Shown: positions 15,578-23,389, counted from the stretch's first letter. The stretch is 33,471 nucleotides of DNA from Trueperaceae bacterium (GCA_020431825.1 JAGQHN010000002.1:57859-91329), one strand, 5' to 3'. Notes: a model not told the origin generated them from the letters alone. Made by a program: numbers and translations.

Positions 15578-16534
15578 TTAGTGGATAGTGGTTAGATAAT
15601 GTTTTTGGATAGCCTCGAGCTCTGCTAAAACTTGTCTTTTCAAACTTTCAGGCTGTAAGACGTTAACTTTGCTGCCCCAGCTCAAAATCCACCCCAGGAT
15701 TTCTTCGGGTTTTCGTACTTTGAGCGTTACTTTAAGACCTTGAGCTGTGTCCTCGTAGCTGGGTGAATAGATGAGGGGCCTTTCTTTGACCAGATCAGCA
15801 ATGCTGTTATCAAACAGCAGCTCTACCGCTGTAGTTAAATTGTCAGGGCCATGAAGTTTGTGAACATCAAAATTGGCCTGTCTTGTAAAAGAGATGTCAG
15901 TAAGCTCGAGTTCCTTGATACGGCTGAGCCTGAACATGCGCATAGTGTGCCGCATGTGGCAGTACGCCGAAAGCATCCAGGCACCACTCATATGTAGCAA
16001 GCTATGTGGGTCAATAAGCCTTTCAGAAAAGGCATCTTCTTGATTACTGGTTCTTTTTTTGTAGCGAATACGGACACTCTTTCTTGCCACTATGCTTCGG
16101 CGTAACTGCTGTAACACCTCAGGAACGCCAACGTCTGCCTCACTATCCAGACTAATAAAACGGATGTTGTTTTTTAGGTAGCTAACCTCGGCCAGTACCT
16201 TAGCTTGCAGCAGCGCCTCTATCTTGCGGCTTGCAGCTTGCGCGGCTTGCTGGTACTGTGCGTCAAAGCTTTTTGCCATAAGGTCACTGCCCAAAATCAG
16301 CATAATAGCCTCATCGGGACTGAGCGAAACGGGCGGTAAAAAATAGCCCTCCATAAGCCAGTACCCCTGCCCGGCAGCCGAGACCACCGGCACACCTGAC
16401 TCGCAAAGTGCCTGAACATCTCGGTAAATGGTGCGCTTGGTGACTTCAAAGGTGCGGGCAAGCTCATCGGCAGTAACCCGGTCACGCCCTTGAAGCTCGA
16501 GTACAATCGCCAGCAGCCGATCTGTGCGGTTCAT
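15578..16534 (-). CDS. YafY-type HTH/WYL-domain transcriptional regulator
   Basis: 318 residues. An N-terminal DeoR-like helix-turn-helix (RLLAIVLELQGRDRVTADEL, RTIYRDVQALCESGVPV, 1-60) is followed by a WYL domain (about 140-220; the tryptophan-tyrosine-leucine core appears as WMLSAYC, with MFRLSRI behind it) and a C-terminal WCX-type extension (KVTLKVRKPEEILGWILSWG). WYL regulators sense small ligands or nucleic acid. The ATG is 6 nt after TATCGT (minus; plus 16541-16546) with no Shine-Dalgarno. The downstream VOC and DUF2461 genes on the same strand are the obvious candidate targets. Confidence 0.9.
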   Translation of the reverse strand: MNRTDRLLAIVLELQGRDRVTADELARTFEVTKRTIYRDVQALCESGVPVVSAAGQGYWLMEGYFLPPVSLSPDEAIMLILGSDLMAKSFDAQYQQAAQAASRKIEALLQAKVLAEVSYLKNNIRFISLDSEADVGVPEVLQQLRRSIVARKSVRIRYKKRTSNQEDAFSERLIDPHSLLHMSGAWMLSAYCHMRHTMRMFRLSRIKELELTDISFTRQANFDVHKLHGPDNLTTAVELLFDNSIADLVKERPLIYSPSYEDTAQGLKVTLKVRKPEEILGWILSWGSKVNVLQPESLKRQVLAELEAIQKHYLTTIH

Positions 16535-16613
16535 GCCCTAACGATACCGTTTGCTCAGGAACTTATTTTTTTAGAAATTACTTTGCGAGTAAATTGGTTA
16601 CTTATTTGCGTAT

Positions 16614-16691
16614 AAATCCCCTCCAACTCCCCTTTAAAAAAGGGGAGAGCCAACACATTTCCCCTTTTTTACAAAGGGACTAAGGGGATTT
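16614..16691. repeat. Imperfect palindromic G/C-tract repeat (78 bp)
   Basis: The ends AAATCCCCT (16614-16622) and AGGGGATTT (16683-16691) are perfect complements, and an inner AAAAAAGGGGA / TCCCCTTTTTT pair adds a second stem. Oligo-C and oligo-G tracts alternate in a pattern familiar from dispersed intergenic palindromes in many bacterial genomes. It sits in the divergent region between the WYL regulator and nrtR. Only one copy occurs in this window. Confidence 0.55.
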
Positions 16692-16730
16692 TTTTTGCAG
16701 ATAAATTAATGCGCATTAAGGCTACCGCAC

Positions 16731-16759
16731 TTGACTTATATGCAAAATACATATATGCT
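16731..16759 (+). promoter_or_regulatory. nrtR promoter (TTGACT-17-TATGCT)
   Basis: TTGACT (16731-16736) and TATGCT (16754-16759) are separated by exactly 17 bp, a good sigma-70-type promoter. It lies within a 38-bp symmetrical operator, and its presence excludes the in-frame TTG at 16731 as a real start. Confidence 0.6.
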
Positions 16760-16772
16760 ATTTACATATAAG
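16735..16772. promoter_or_regulatory. Symmetrical NrtR operator candidate (38 bp)
   Basis: CTTATATG (16735-16742) and CATATAAG (16765-16772) are perfect inverted arms, and an inner palindrome CATATATG (16750-16757) lies exactly at the shared centre (16753.5). The array covers the spacer, the -10 and the end of the -35 of the nrtR promoter, so binding would block RNA polymerase. NrtR repressors are known to autoregulate NAD-salvage operons and to release DNA with ADP-ribose; that this is the NrtR site is inference. Confidence 0.65.
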
Positions 16773-16781
16773 GTGATGATG

Positions 16782-17510
16782 ATGCCTGATTTAAAGAACG
16801 ACGAACAAATTTTTCTAGACAGGTATAGCGCTGAAGCTTTTGCCAAACCCTCGGTTACGGTAGATGTGGTCATCTTGACCATAAAAGAAAAAAAGCTCTG
16901 CGCCCTTTTGAGTAAACGGCAGGACTATCCATTTAAGGATTACTGGAGCCTTATAGGGGGTTTTGTTGGCATAGCTGAAAGTCTGGATGATGCTGCAAAG
17001 CGGGTGCTGGCTGAAAAAGGAAACCTGGCGGGGGTTTACCTCGAGCAACTTTACACCTTTGGTGACGTGCAGCGTGACCCACGTATGCGCATCATAAGTG
17101 TGAGCTACTACGCCCTGACTAATATCGATGCTCTAAAGGAATCAGAGAGTGTAAAACTATTTGAGGTTTCAGTACCGTGGGAAGGGGAAACGGGGGGAAG
17201 TGTGGATGTGTTAAACCAGGAAGGTGCAAAAGAAAACCTGGCGTTTGACCACGAAGCAATTTTGGGCATGGCAATAAAGCGCATAAGGGGAAAGCTCGAG
17301 TACGTCCCCATAGGGTTTGAACTCTTACCTGAGCGCTTTACCCTGCGAGAACTGCAAGAGGTTCACGAAATCATCCTGGGAAAAACCCTCAATAAAGATG
17401 CTTTTAGAAGAAAAGTTCTGGCTTCGGGAGTGCTCGAGGCTACAGGAGATTTTGAGATAGGCAAAGGTTTTAGACCTGCCGAATACTTCAAATTTCTCGG
17501 AATAAATTAG
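16782..17510 (+). CDS. nrtR: NrtR-type Nudix-related transcriptional regulator of NAD metabolism
   Basis: About 242 residues from ATG 16782 (AAGG at 16770-16773, 8 nt upstream; ATGs at 16776 and 16779 are alternatives). The N-terminal Nudix-like domain (about 15-150; TVDVVILTIKEKKLCALLSK, DYWSLIGGFVGIAESLDDAA) is followed by a C-terminal winged helix (about 165-242; ERFTLRELQEVHEIILGKTL, NKDAFRRKVLASGVLE), the NrtR architecture. In the Nudix box the expected REUxEExG reads RVLAEKGN: two of the acidic residues are V and K, so hydrolysis is unlikely, as in other NrtR proteins that merely bind ADP-ribose. It heads a cassette ending in NAMPT. Confidence 0.85.
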   Translation: MPDLKNDEQIFLDRYSAEAFAKPSVTVDVVILTIKEKKLCALLSKRQDYPFKDYWSLIGGFVGIAESLDDAAKRVLAEKGNLAGVYLEQLYTFGDVQRDPRMRIISVSYYALTNIDALKESESVKLFEVSVPWEGETGGSVDVLNQEGAKENLAFDHEAILGMAIKRIRGKLEYVPIGFELLPERFTLRELQEVHEIILGKTLNKDAFRRKVLASGVLEATGDFEIGKGFRPAEYFKFLGIN

Positions 17511-17519
17511 GAAAATAAG

Positions 17520-18284
17520 ATGAAAAAGGATAAGTCTAAAAAAAAGCAAGGTGGAATCCAAATATATTTTGCCAGAAATAGATTCATCAAGAAAGTTGAG
17601 CCAAAGAGATCTTTAACCCCAATTAAATTTTATGGTAAAGAGATTTACCGATTCTTCGGAGAGTATTGGCAAGCAAAAGCTTTATTAGAGGGAAAAGTTT
17701 GGATAAGTACACTATCAGTTTGCAGAAATTATGAAAATCCTCTGCAAGGAGATCCTTTTGAGGGAAAAGCTGAACACACAATAAATGCAAAGGGCTTCGG
17801 TTATGAAAGAAAAATAGGATTGGCAAATGAAATGACGGGAATGAAAAATCATGAGGAAGCACTGTATAGCCTAAATTCACACAAAATTGAGTATGAGATT
17901 CCAGATGCATATGTCTTATGTACAACCGAAGTATATAAACCAGAAAAAATGGCAGAGACTTTTGGGAACTATGCAGTAAAAATCAAAGAACCTCAACAAT
18001 TCTTTAAGGTGGTTACAAAAAAATTAGAGCATTTAAAAGGAAATATGAATAGTAGATTCTCGAGGGTTATATATAAAACGCCGTTAACATTTCAAAATGA
18101 AGAAATTTACACAGAGCCTGACCTAGATGATATAGGTTTTCTGAAAATGCCAGACAAATACGCAAATCAGAAAGAAGTGCGTATGCTTTGGTTCCCTTCA
18201 AACCGATTACCAATTAGTCCATTTTTATTAAATTGTTCCGAGGCTTCACAATTTTGTGAATTAGTAACTAAAACTGGTTTCTAA
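17520..18284 (+). CDS. AT-rich unknown protein (DUF2971-like?) in NAD cassette
   Basis: 254 residues, not securely recognised. A basic N-terminus (MKKDKSKKKQGG) is followed by 'EIYRFFGEYWQAKALLEGKV', then WISTLSVCRNYENPLQGDPFEGKAEH, which recalls the DUF2971 pattern of a small hydrophobic start, an aromatic residue and 'NDPFxG'. The C-terminal part has 'KYANQKEVRMLWFPSN', again like the DUF2971 end (Q-E-x-R). The coding sequence is visibly richer in A/T than its neighbours and has a single CTCGAG, suggesting later acquisition. It begins 9 nt after the nrtR stop, with AGGAAAATAAG upstream, and ends 31 bp before nadV, so all three are probably one transcript. An NAD-related activity is inferred only from position. 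Confidence 0.7.
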   Translation: MKKDKSKKKQGGIQIYFARNRFIKKVEPKRSLTPIKFYGKEIYRFFGEYWQAKALLEGKVWISTLSVCRNYENPLQGDPFEGKAEHTINAKGFGYERKIGLANEMTGMKNHEEALYSLNSHKIEYEIPDAYVLCTTEVYKPEKMAETFGNYAVKIKEPQQFFKVVTKKLEHLKGNMNSRFSRVIYKTPLTFQNEEIYTEPDLDDIGFLKMPDKYANQKEVRMLWFPSNRLPISPFLLNCSEASQFCELVTKTGF

Positions 18285-18315
18285 ATTTCTAAAAAGTTTG
18301 ACGAAGGAGTACATC

Positions 18316-19677
18316 ATGAATATCATCACTTCCACTGACTCTTACAAAGTCACCCATTTCAAACAGTACCCTCCTGACACAACTCAGATGTTTAGTTACA
18401 TTGAGTCAAGAGGTGGGGTTTACAGCGAAACCAAGTTTTTTGGCTTGCAATCGCTGCTTAAAACGTGGTTAGAAAACCCTGTCACCGAGGCAGATGTCGA
18501 AGAGGCGGATGAGCTTTTTAGGGCGCATTTTGGCGCAGACTATTTTCCTAAAGCGGGCTGGCTCAAAGTTGTCAAGGACTATGGTGGTTTGCCTCCTATC
18601 AAAATACGCGCAGTGCCCGAGGGCATGCTGGTGCCTACGCATAACGTACTGGTCACCGTTGAGTCAACTGACCCTGACTTGTTCTGGCTGCCCGGGTGGT
18701 TAGAAACGCAGATTTTGCGCACCATCTGGTACGGTACGACGGTCGCTACGGTGAGCCATAGCATTAAAAAACTCATTTTGAATTTCCTCGAGCGTACCGC
18801 CGATGATCCGCAGACAGAAATCCCATTTAAACTACATGACTTTGGCGCAAGGGGGGTATCAAGTGCTGAGTCTGCGGGTTTGGGCGGCTGCGCCCACTTG
18901 GTCAATTTTATGGGTTCAGATACGGTTGAAGCCCTGCTCTTTGCCCGCAGGTATTATCAGGAGCCAATGGCAGCTTTTTCTATTCCGGCTATGGAGCACT
19001 CAACGGTGACCAGTTGGGGCAAAGATGCCGAAGCCGAGGCGTATGCCAATTTCGTGAAACGGTTTGCCAGGCCCGGCACTATTGTGGCGGCAGTGTCAGA
19101 TAGCTATGACATCTATCATGCGGTTGAGCACATCTGGGGAGAGCAGTTAAAGGATGAGGTAGTAAATTCGGGAGCAACAGTTGTCATTCGCCCGGATAGC
19201 GGTGACCCGCCTCTGATTGTGCTGCGCACCTTGCAAATGCTCGAGCAAAAGTTTGGCGTAACCAGAAACAGCAAGGGCTACAAAGTTCTCAACAATACCA
19301 GGGTTATTCAGGGGGACGGCATAAACGAAGATGCCATTCGCCGTATTCTTGATCTGGCAGAGCGCTACGAGTACAGTGCCTCGAATATTGCTTTTGGTAT
19401 GGGCGGCGCGCTCTTGCAGCAGGTCAACCGCGACACGCAAAAATTCGCTATGAAGTGTTCCGAAGTTGTGGTGGATGGGGTTGCGCGCCCTGTGAGTAAA
19501 GACCCGGTTACTGACCCCGGCAAGAAGTCTAAAACAGGCAGGCTCGAGCTTTACCGCATAAACGGCAAGCTGGTGACCAGTAGCGAAGAATTGGGGGCCG
19601 AGAAAGTGCTGCGTACCGTGTATGAAAATGGCAGGTTGCTCATTGACGACAGCTTAGCTGAGATTCGGGCCAGATAA
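18316..19677 (+). CDS. nadV: Nicotinamide phosphoribosyltransferase (NAMPT/NadV)
   Basis: 453 residues from ATG 18316 (AAGGAG at 18304-18309, 6 nt upstream; the TTG at 18298 is rejected). Converts nicotinamide and PRPP to NMN, the first salvage step to NAD. NAMPT landmarks: 'SYKVTHFKQYPPDTTQMFSY', 'YIESRGG', 'KLHDFGARGVSSAES' (174-180 core), active-site H228 in 'PAMEHSTVTSWG', 'AAVSDSYDIYHAV', phosphate-binding RPDSGD (292-297), and 'QGDGI' and 'NIAFGMGGALLQ'. Length and motif order match vertebrate and bacterial NAMPT rather than nicotinate PRTase (PncB). It is the last gene of the nrtR cassette, consistent with control by ADP-ribose/NAD status. Confidence 0.94.
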   Translation: MNIITSTDSYKVTHFKQYPPDTTQMFSYIESRGGVYSETKFFGLQSLLKTWLENPVTEADVEEADELFRAHFGADYFPKAGWLKVVKDYGGLPPIKIRAVPEGMLVPTHNVLVTVESTDPDLFWLPGWLETQILRTIWYGTTVATVSHSIKKLILNFLERTADDPQTEIPFKLHDFGARGVSSAESAGLGGCAHLVNFMGSDTVEALLFARRYYQEPMAAFSIPAMEHSTVTSWGKDAEAEAYANFVKRFARPGTIVAAVSDSYDIYHAVEHIWGEQLKDEVVNSGATVVIRPDSGDPPLIVLRTLQMLEQKFGVTRNSKGYKVLNNTRVIQGDGINEDAIRRILDLAERYEYSASNIAFGMGGALLQQVNRDTQKFAMKCSEVVVDGVARPVSKDPVTDPGKKSKTGRLELYRINGKLVTSSEELGAEKVLRTVYENGRLLIDDSLAEIRAR

Positions 19678-19750
19678 AAAAGGTCAGGGTTAGAAAAAAT
19701 TATCATCTCAGTTAGCCTTTTGATTAACTCTTCTAGCCGTGTTAAAGTGA

Positions 19751-19804
19751 AAGTACGTCGAGAGTGCGACATTTGGCACGTTGGATTTTTCCACTCGACG
19801 ACTT
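19751..19804. terminator. Inverted repeat downstream of nadV / DUF3800 gene
   Basis: AAGT-a-CGTCGAG (19751-19762) pairs with CTCGACG-ACTT (19794-19804), an 11-bp stem with one bulge, and a T-run TTTTTT follows on the plus strand. It lies between the convergent ends of nadV and the DUF3800 gene. It may be a terminator for nadV; the long 31-nt loop, with an inner GTGC/GCAC pair, is unusual. Confidence 0.45.
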
Positions 19805-19806
19805 TT

Positions 19807-20544
19807 TTATGGCTGTATAACTAATCCATATCCTAAATAATGACCTTCTTTGTTTCGTATGGAATTTTGTATTTTTGTGAAATGAGATTCATCTTGCCTT
19901 GCAACTTTTCGATATATTGCCCCTGCAACCATATCAGCTAATTGAATTCCAACACTATAATGAGAAGGGGCAACAAAAAGACCTTCAACTAAGTTTTTGT
20001 AGCTTGATGAGTAATTAAATTGACCATTTAAAAGCTTTTGGTGCATTCTCAAAAGCCTTTTGTCTTCATGAGGATTTCTATGGTCGCAAATGATTATTCC
20101 GTAAGTGGGGTGCCCTGTCTCCCGTTGAGTATCCTGCAAATAATATTGAAAACGCTCAGTGACTGGTTTATATGTGTATAAATATAAATCGTCAGTTGTA
20201 TTGATATCTTCTTTCTTATAGGCTTCGGGTGCAAATGATGCGGCCGCAATAACTTTGATTGACCTATCAGCACTGATAATATGAAAAATTTCGTCTCTTA
20301 GCGCATTTTTTTGATCAATATCTAAATGAGATAAACTACTATCCTTGCTTCGGTCATTTGGAGAAAACCAACGCCACTTAACTTCTCCGCGCACTTTATA
20401 ACTATCCATAATCCGTTTAAGTTTTTTTGCAACTTGCATCCATTTGCTATCAGGAATAATTACTCCGCCAATAACATAAAAATCATGCTTCATTCTTTCA
20501 GGCAAAGGAACTTTTCCTGATTCATCTATGAATAACATTTGCAT
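19807..20544 (-). CDS. DUF3800 domain protein
   Basis: 245 residues. The start MQMLFIDESGK and the 'VGIQLADMVAGAIYR' block near the C-terminus (about 210-225) are the hallmarks of DUF3800, thought to adopt an RNase H-like fold with conserved acidic residues (FIDESG, ICDHRNP, QLADM); function is unproven. DUF3800 genes are frequently found in mobile or defence-related regions. The coding sequence is AT-richer than its neighbours and has no CTCGAG, both consistent with horizontal acquisition. No Shine-Dalgarno is visible; ATG at 20542-20544, or three nt-steps later at M3. Its relation to the nearby nadV is convergent, so it is not co-transcribed. Confidence 0.8.
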   Translation of the reverse strand: MQMLFIDESGKVPLPERMKHDFYVIGGVIIPDSKWMQVAKKLKRIMDSYKVRGEVKWRWFSPNDRSKDSSLSHLDIDQKNALRDEIFHIISADRSIKVIAAASFAPEAYKKEDINTTDDLYLYTYKPVTERFQYYLQDTQRETGHPTYGIIICDHRNPHEDKRLLRMHQKLLNGQFNYSSSYKNLVEGLFVAPSHYSVGIQLADMVAGAIYRKVARQDESHFTKIQNSIRNKEGHYLGYGLVIQP

Positions 20545-20595
20545 ATAGACTACTTTAAATGACTAAATTTGTTTTTGGCAACTCGAGAAATAAAA

Positions 20596-21585
20596 CTATC
20601 TTTCTTCCAAAAGTTCAGAAATACGTGACAGGCAGCGGTAGTGCTTTTTGGCATAGGCACTGTTTTTGTAGCTGTCGTCAAACAAGTCATCCAGAGCAAT
20701 ATCCCCTGAAAGCCTGAAGCCAATCTTTAAGTCATACAGCTTATCAATGAAATGCACAAAGCGAATGGCGTCATTTTGATTGCTTATGGGCTCGGCGTTG
20801 CGCAGGTAGAGGGCGTCCATTTGCTTGAGCAGGTGCGCGTAGCGTATGGGGTGGTTGGACTGCAAAAGGGTAAAGAGTTCTGACCAGTGGGCGTCCACCT
20901 TAGTAGAGGCGGGTTCGGTTCTTTCCAGGTGCTCGAGATCACCTGTACTCAGAAGCTCAGCGACCTTTTCCCGTTTACGGTAATCTGGCCCCTCGAGCTT
21001 TAAGGTTTCAAAACGCTCGGCAATGCTCTGAATTTCTCGTTTAAAATCACTGGCATTAAAGCGGCCTTGTCCCTGAGCGGCGGGCGGTGTATTTGACGTT
21101 GTTAAGACAAAGCCACCCTGCTCAAAAACATAATTTAGGAAAGTTTTGACAATAAGCGTATTGCCCGGGTCGTCAAGCTCAAATTCATCAATACAGTAAA
21201 GGCGATTGTTGCCTAGCTCGAGCTGAGCCTTTTCTTTTCCCAAAACCCCAATAGCATGTACCAGTTCAGAAAATGACATGTAAACTTTGCTGCCCTCATA
21301 GGCGCTATACGCTGAAGCTAATAAGTGCGTCTTGCCAACACCAAAGCCGCCATCAAGGTAAAGACCTTTCCCCAAAACCGTCTTTTTCTGCCAGGGAAAG
21401 CGTCCACCTTGCACATCAGGTGAAGCATTTAAAAAGCTCTGGGTTTTCTGCAGTGCATCTGCTTGACTGGGGTCCTGAGGTTTATAGCTTTCAAACTTGG
21501 TTTCACCAAAGCGCGGTGGGGGGGTAAATTCGGGTAATGACTTAGCTGATATGTCAAGGTCATTTAAGCGGTAGACGTCAGACAC
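20596..21585 (-). CDS. zapE: AFG1/ZapE-family cell division ATPase
   Basis: 329 residues. P-loop ATPase of the AFG1/ZapE family: Walker A GGFGVGKT (79-86), Walker B RLYCIDEFELDD (128-139), sensor-like 'LTTSNTPP' (161-168) and the C-terminal 'KKHYRCLSRISELLEER' typical of the family. In E. coli, ZapE modulates FtsZ rings; in mitochondria, AFG1 assists protein quality control. The Gram-positive/actinobacterial-like shape, lacking the proteobacterial N-terminus, fits Deinococcota. The start is GTG (21583-21585) and follows TAGTCT on the minus strand by 7 nt with no Shine-Dalgarno. The role in division is a family inference. Confidence 0.85.
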   Translation of the reverse strand: MSDVYRLNDLDISAKSLPEFTPPPRFGETKFESYKPQDPSQADALQKTQSFLNASPDVQGGRFPWQKKTVLGKGLYLDGGFGVGKTHLLASAYSAYEGSKVYMSFSELVHAIGVLGKEKAQLELGNNRLYCIDEFELDDPGNTLIVKTFLNYVFEQGGFVLTTSNTPPAAQGQGRFNASDFKREIQSIAERFETLKLEGPDYRKREKVAELLSTGDLEHLERTEPASTKVDAHWSELFTLLQSNHPIRYAHLLKQMDALYLRNAEPISNQNDAIRFVHFIDKLYDLKIGFRLSGDIALDDLFDDSYKNSAYAKKHYRCLSRISELLEER

Positions 21586-21592
21586 GACGAAA

Positions 21593-21598
21593 AGACTA
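21593..21598 (-). promoter_or_regulatory. -10-like hexamer for zapE
   Basis: Minus-strand TAGTCT is separated from the GTG start (21583-21585) by 7 nt, with no Shine-Dalgarno between. Confidence 0.4.
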
Positions 21599-21646
21599 GC
21601 ATGCCAATGCCAATTAGACTGTAAAAAAAGGATATAGTTTGTCTAA

Positions 21647-21665
21647 CGAAACAAATATTGTTTCG
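21647..21665. promoter_or_regulatory. 19-bp operator-like palindrome
   Basis: CGAAACAA-ATA-TTGTTTCG is a perfect 8+3+8 inverted repeat in the divergent zapE/SulP region, sized like a dimeric repressor site. The cognate regulator is not in the window. Confidence 0.45.
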
Positions 21666-21758
21666 AGGTTTAGATTTTCTGTCGGAAGATTGAATTAAAA
21701 GTTTTCTTTTTGCCTAAGCCATCTAATCTTCTCATAAGTAACTTGAAAAATAGATAAG

Positions 21759-21780
21759 AGATATAAATTAATTTATATCT
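21759..21780. promoter_or_regulatory. Perfect 22-bp AT palindrome upstream of SulP
   Basis: AGATATAAATT followed directly by its reverse complement AATTTATATCT. It lies about 19 bp upstream of the SulP -35 and could be a repressor or activator site. Confidence 0.5.
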
Positions 21781-21798
21781 TTGTGGGTCTGTAACTTT

Positions 21799-21827
21799 TT
21801 GGTTATTGAGATATGTCACACTATAAA
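21799..21827 (+). promoter_or_regulatory. SulP promoter (TTGGTT-17-TATAAA)
   Basis: TTGGTT (21799-21804) and TATAAA (21822-21827) with a 17-bp spacer place the transcription start near 21834, just ahead of the GAGG and GTG start at 21843. Confidence 0.6.
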
Positions 21828-21842
21828 TAGACGAGGCGTACT

Positions 21843-23366
21843 GTGGATCAAGCCAAAGCTTTTAAATCAAAACGAACGTTTCCGCGTTTTTATCTGGCGG
21901 ATTTGCTGGCGGGCATATCGGTTGCCTTAGTCGCTATACCTCAGGGGATGGCTTACGCTGAGCTGGCAGCAGTTCCTGCTTATACCGGGCTTTACGCGGT
22001 GGCTTTTGCTTCTATAGCTGCGGCTTTTTTTGTCTCGAGCCCTTACTTGCAAACCGGGCCAGTCGCTACGACTTCGCTTTTAACCTTTGGTGTCTTGAGT
22101 CACCTGGCTGTACCTAACTCACCCTATTACCTCGAGCTTGCTGGCTTGCTGGCGATTCTGGTTGGGGTTGTTCGTGTTCTGGTTGGGGTTCTTAAACTGG
22201 GGCGTATTGCCTATCTCATGTCACAGCCCGTACTCATGGGCTTTACTACAGCAGCAGCTTTTCTGATCTTTACCTCACAGATTCCGACTTTTTTAGGCGC
22301 TACTGCCCCTGGCAATAATATTCTGGCAAGAGCTTTTTTTACCCTCATTCACCCAGGACAGTGGCACTTAGACGCTATCGCTTTAGCATTAGCGAGTATG
22401 CTGGTTATTCACCTGTCAAGGCGGGTACATCCTTTGTTTCCGGGTATTCTGGTAGCGGTTGTGCTTGGTCTAGGCGTTGCTTTTTTTCTGCCCTATCACA
22501 GTGCAGTTATTGGTCAGGTGCCTTCTGGTCTTCCGGCAATTGATTTGACACCTCCAGTTAAAGCCATTCCAAACTTGCTGGTAGGTGCCTTGGTCATTGC
22601 CTTTGTGGGTTTTGCCGAAGCAGCGTCCATTTCCCGAACGTATGCCACCCAGGACCGCAGTTCCTGGAGCGCCGATCAGGAGTTTATAAGTCAGGGTGTC
22701 GCCAATGTCGCCGCAGGGTTCTTTGGAGGGTTTCCCGTTGGCGGTTCCTTTTCTCGCAGTTCGGTTAGTCGCCTTGCTGGCACCAAAACGCGCTGGAGTG
22801 GGCTGGTGGCAGGTTTACTGGTACTGGCGTTTTTGCCTTTTACCTTTATTCTTTCCTATTTACCTAAAGCGGTTCTGGCTGCCATCGTCATTATGGCGGT
22901 CATTAAACTCCTCAGGTTTAGAGAGCTTTATCGGTTAAGAAATTACTCCAAAACACAGGCTTATATTGCCTGGATTACCTTTGTGCTGAGCATCGTGCTA
23001 TCGCCGCGTATTGATCTTGCCCTGCTTATTGGCATTAGTCTGGCGGTTGCGCATCATCTGCGCCGTGAGCAAAAAGTGTTTATGGACATCTGGGAATATG
23101 CCGACACTTTGCACGTAAAGCCAAAAGGGGTTTTGTGGTTTGGCTCGAGTGCCAATGTCGAGGAGCAAATTAATGAGGCGCTTTCCATCCATAAGGGCGT
23201 TAAAAAGCTCGAGTTCCATCTGGGCGGGGTAGGTCGGGTAGATTTGAGTGCTGCGCTTATGCTAAAACGCCTTCAGGAAGATGCTGAAAAGGCCGGGCTC
23301 GAGGTCGAGTTTAGTGGCATTCCGCCGATGGCCAGAAGCTGGGTTAAGCGTATCTGGGAGGACTAG
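21843..23366 (+). CDS. SulP-family anion transporter (STAS domain)
   Basis: 507 residues, GTG start. Ten to twelve transmembrane helices (about 15-400), including 'LADLLAGISVALVAIPQGMAYAELA' (typical SulP TM1/2), 'VALVAIPQGMAYA', 'GFAEAASISRTYATQD' and 'FGGFPVGGSFSRSSVSR', which carry the SulP signature, followed by a cytoplasmic STAS domain (about 420-507; 'LEFHLGGVGRVDLSAALML'). SulP carriers move sulfate, bicarbonate or other anions across the inner membrane, often with H+ or Na+. The substrate is not decidable here. The promoter is well formed and two palindromes lie upstream. Confidence 0.92.
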   Translation: MDQAKAFKSKRTFPRFYLADLLAGISVALVAIPQGMAYAELAAVPAYTGLYAVAFASIAAAFFVSSPYLQTGPVATTSLLTFGVLSHLAVPNSPYYLELAGLLAILVGVVRVLVGVLKLGRIAYLMSQPVLMGFTTAAAFLIFTSQIPTFLGATAPGNNILARAFFTLIHPGQWHLDAIALALASMLVIHLSRRVHPLFPGILVAVVLGLGVAFFLPYHSAVIGQVPSGLPAIDLTPPVKAIPNLLVGALVIAFVGFAEAASISRTYATQDRSSWSADQEFISQGVANVAAGFFGGFPVGGSFSRSSVSRLAGTKTRWSGLVAGLLVLAFLPFTFILSYLPKAVLAAIVIMAVIKLLRFRELYRLRNYSKTQAYIAWITFVLSIVLSPRIDLALLIGISLAVAHHLRREQKVFMDIWEYADTLHVKPKGVLWFGSSANVEEQINEALSIHKGVKKLEFHLGGVGRVDLSAALMLKRLQEDAEKAGLEVEFSGIPPMARSWVKRIWED

Positions 23367-23389
23367 GTCCGTAGACCTGAGCATTATTC

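Noticed and set aside
16731-16781. Upstream TTG start for nrtR
   Set aside because: It is the -35 of the promoter and lies inside the operator; ATG 16782 has a well-placed AAGG.
18298-18315. TTG start for nadV
   Set aside because: The AAGGAG ribosome-binding site lies after it and fits ATG 18316; the NAMPT family begins near there.
17520-20544. Considered a complete phage-defence island
   Set aside because: Only a DUF3800 and one unknown gene are suggestive; nrtR and nadV are housekeeping-type, and no known defence core gene is present.
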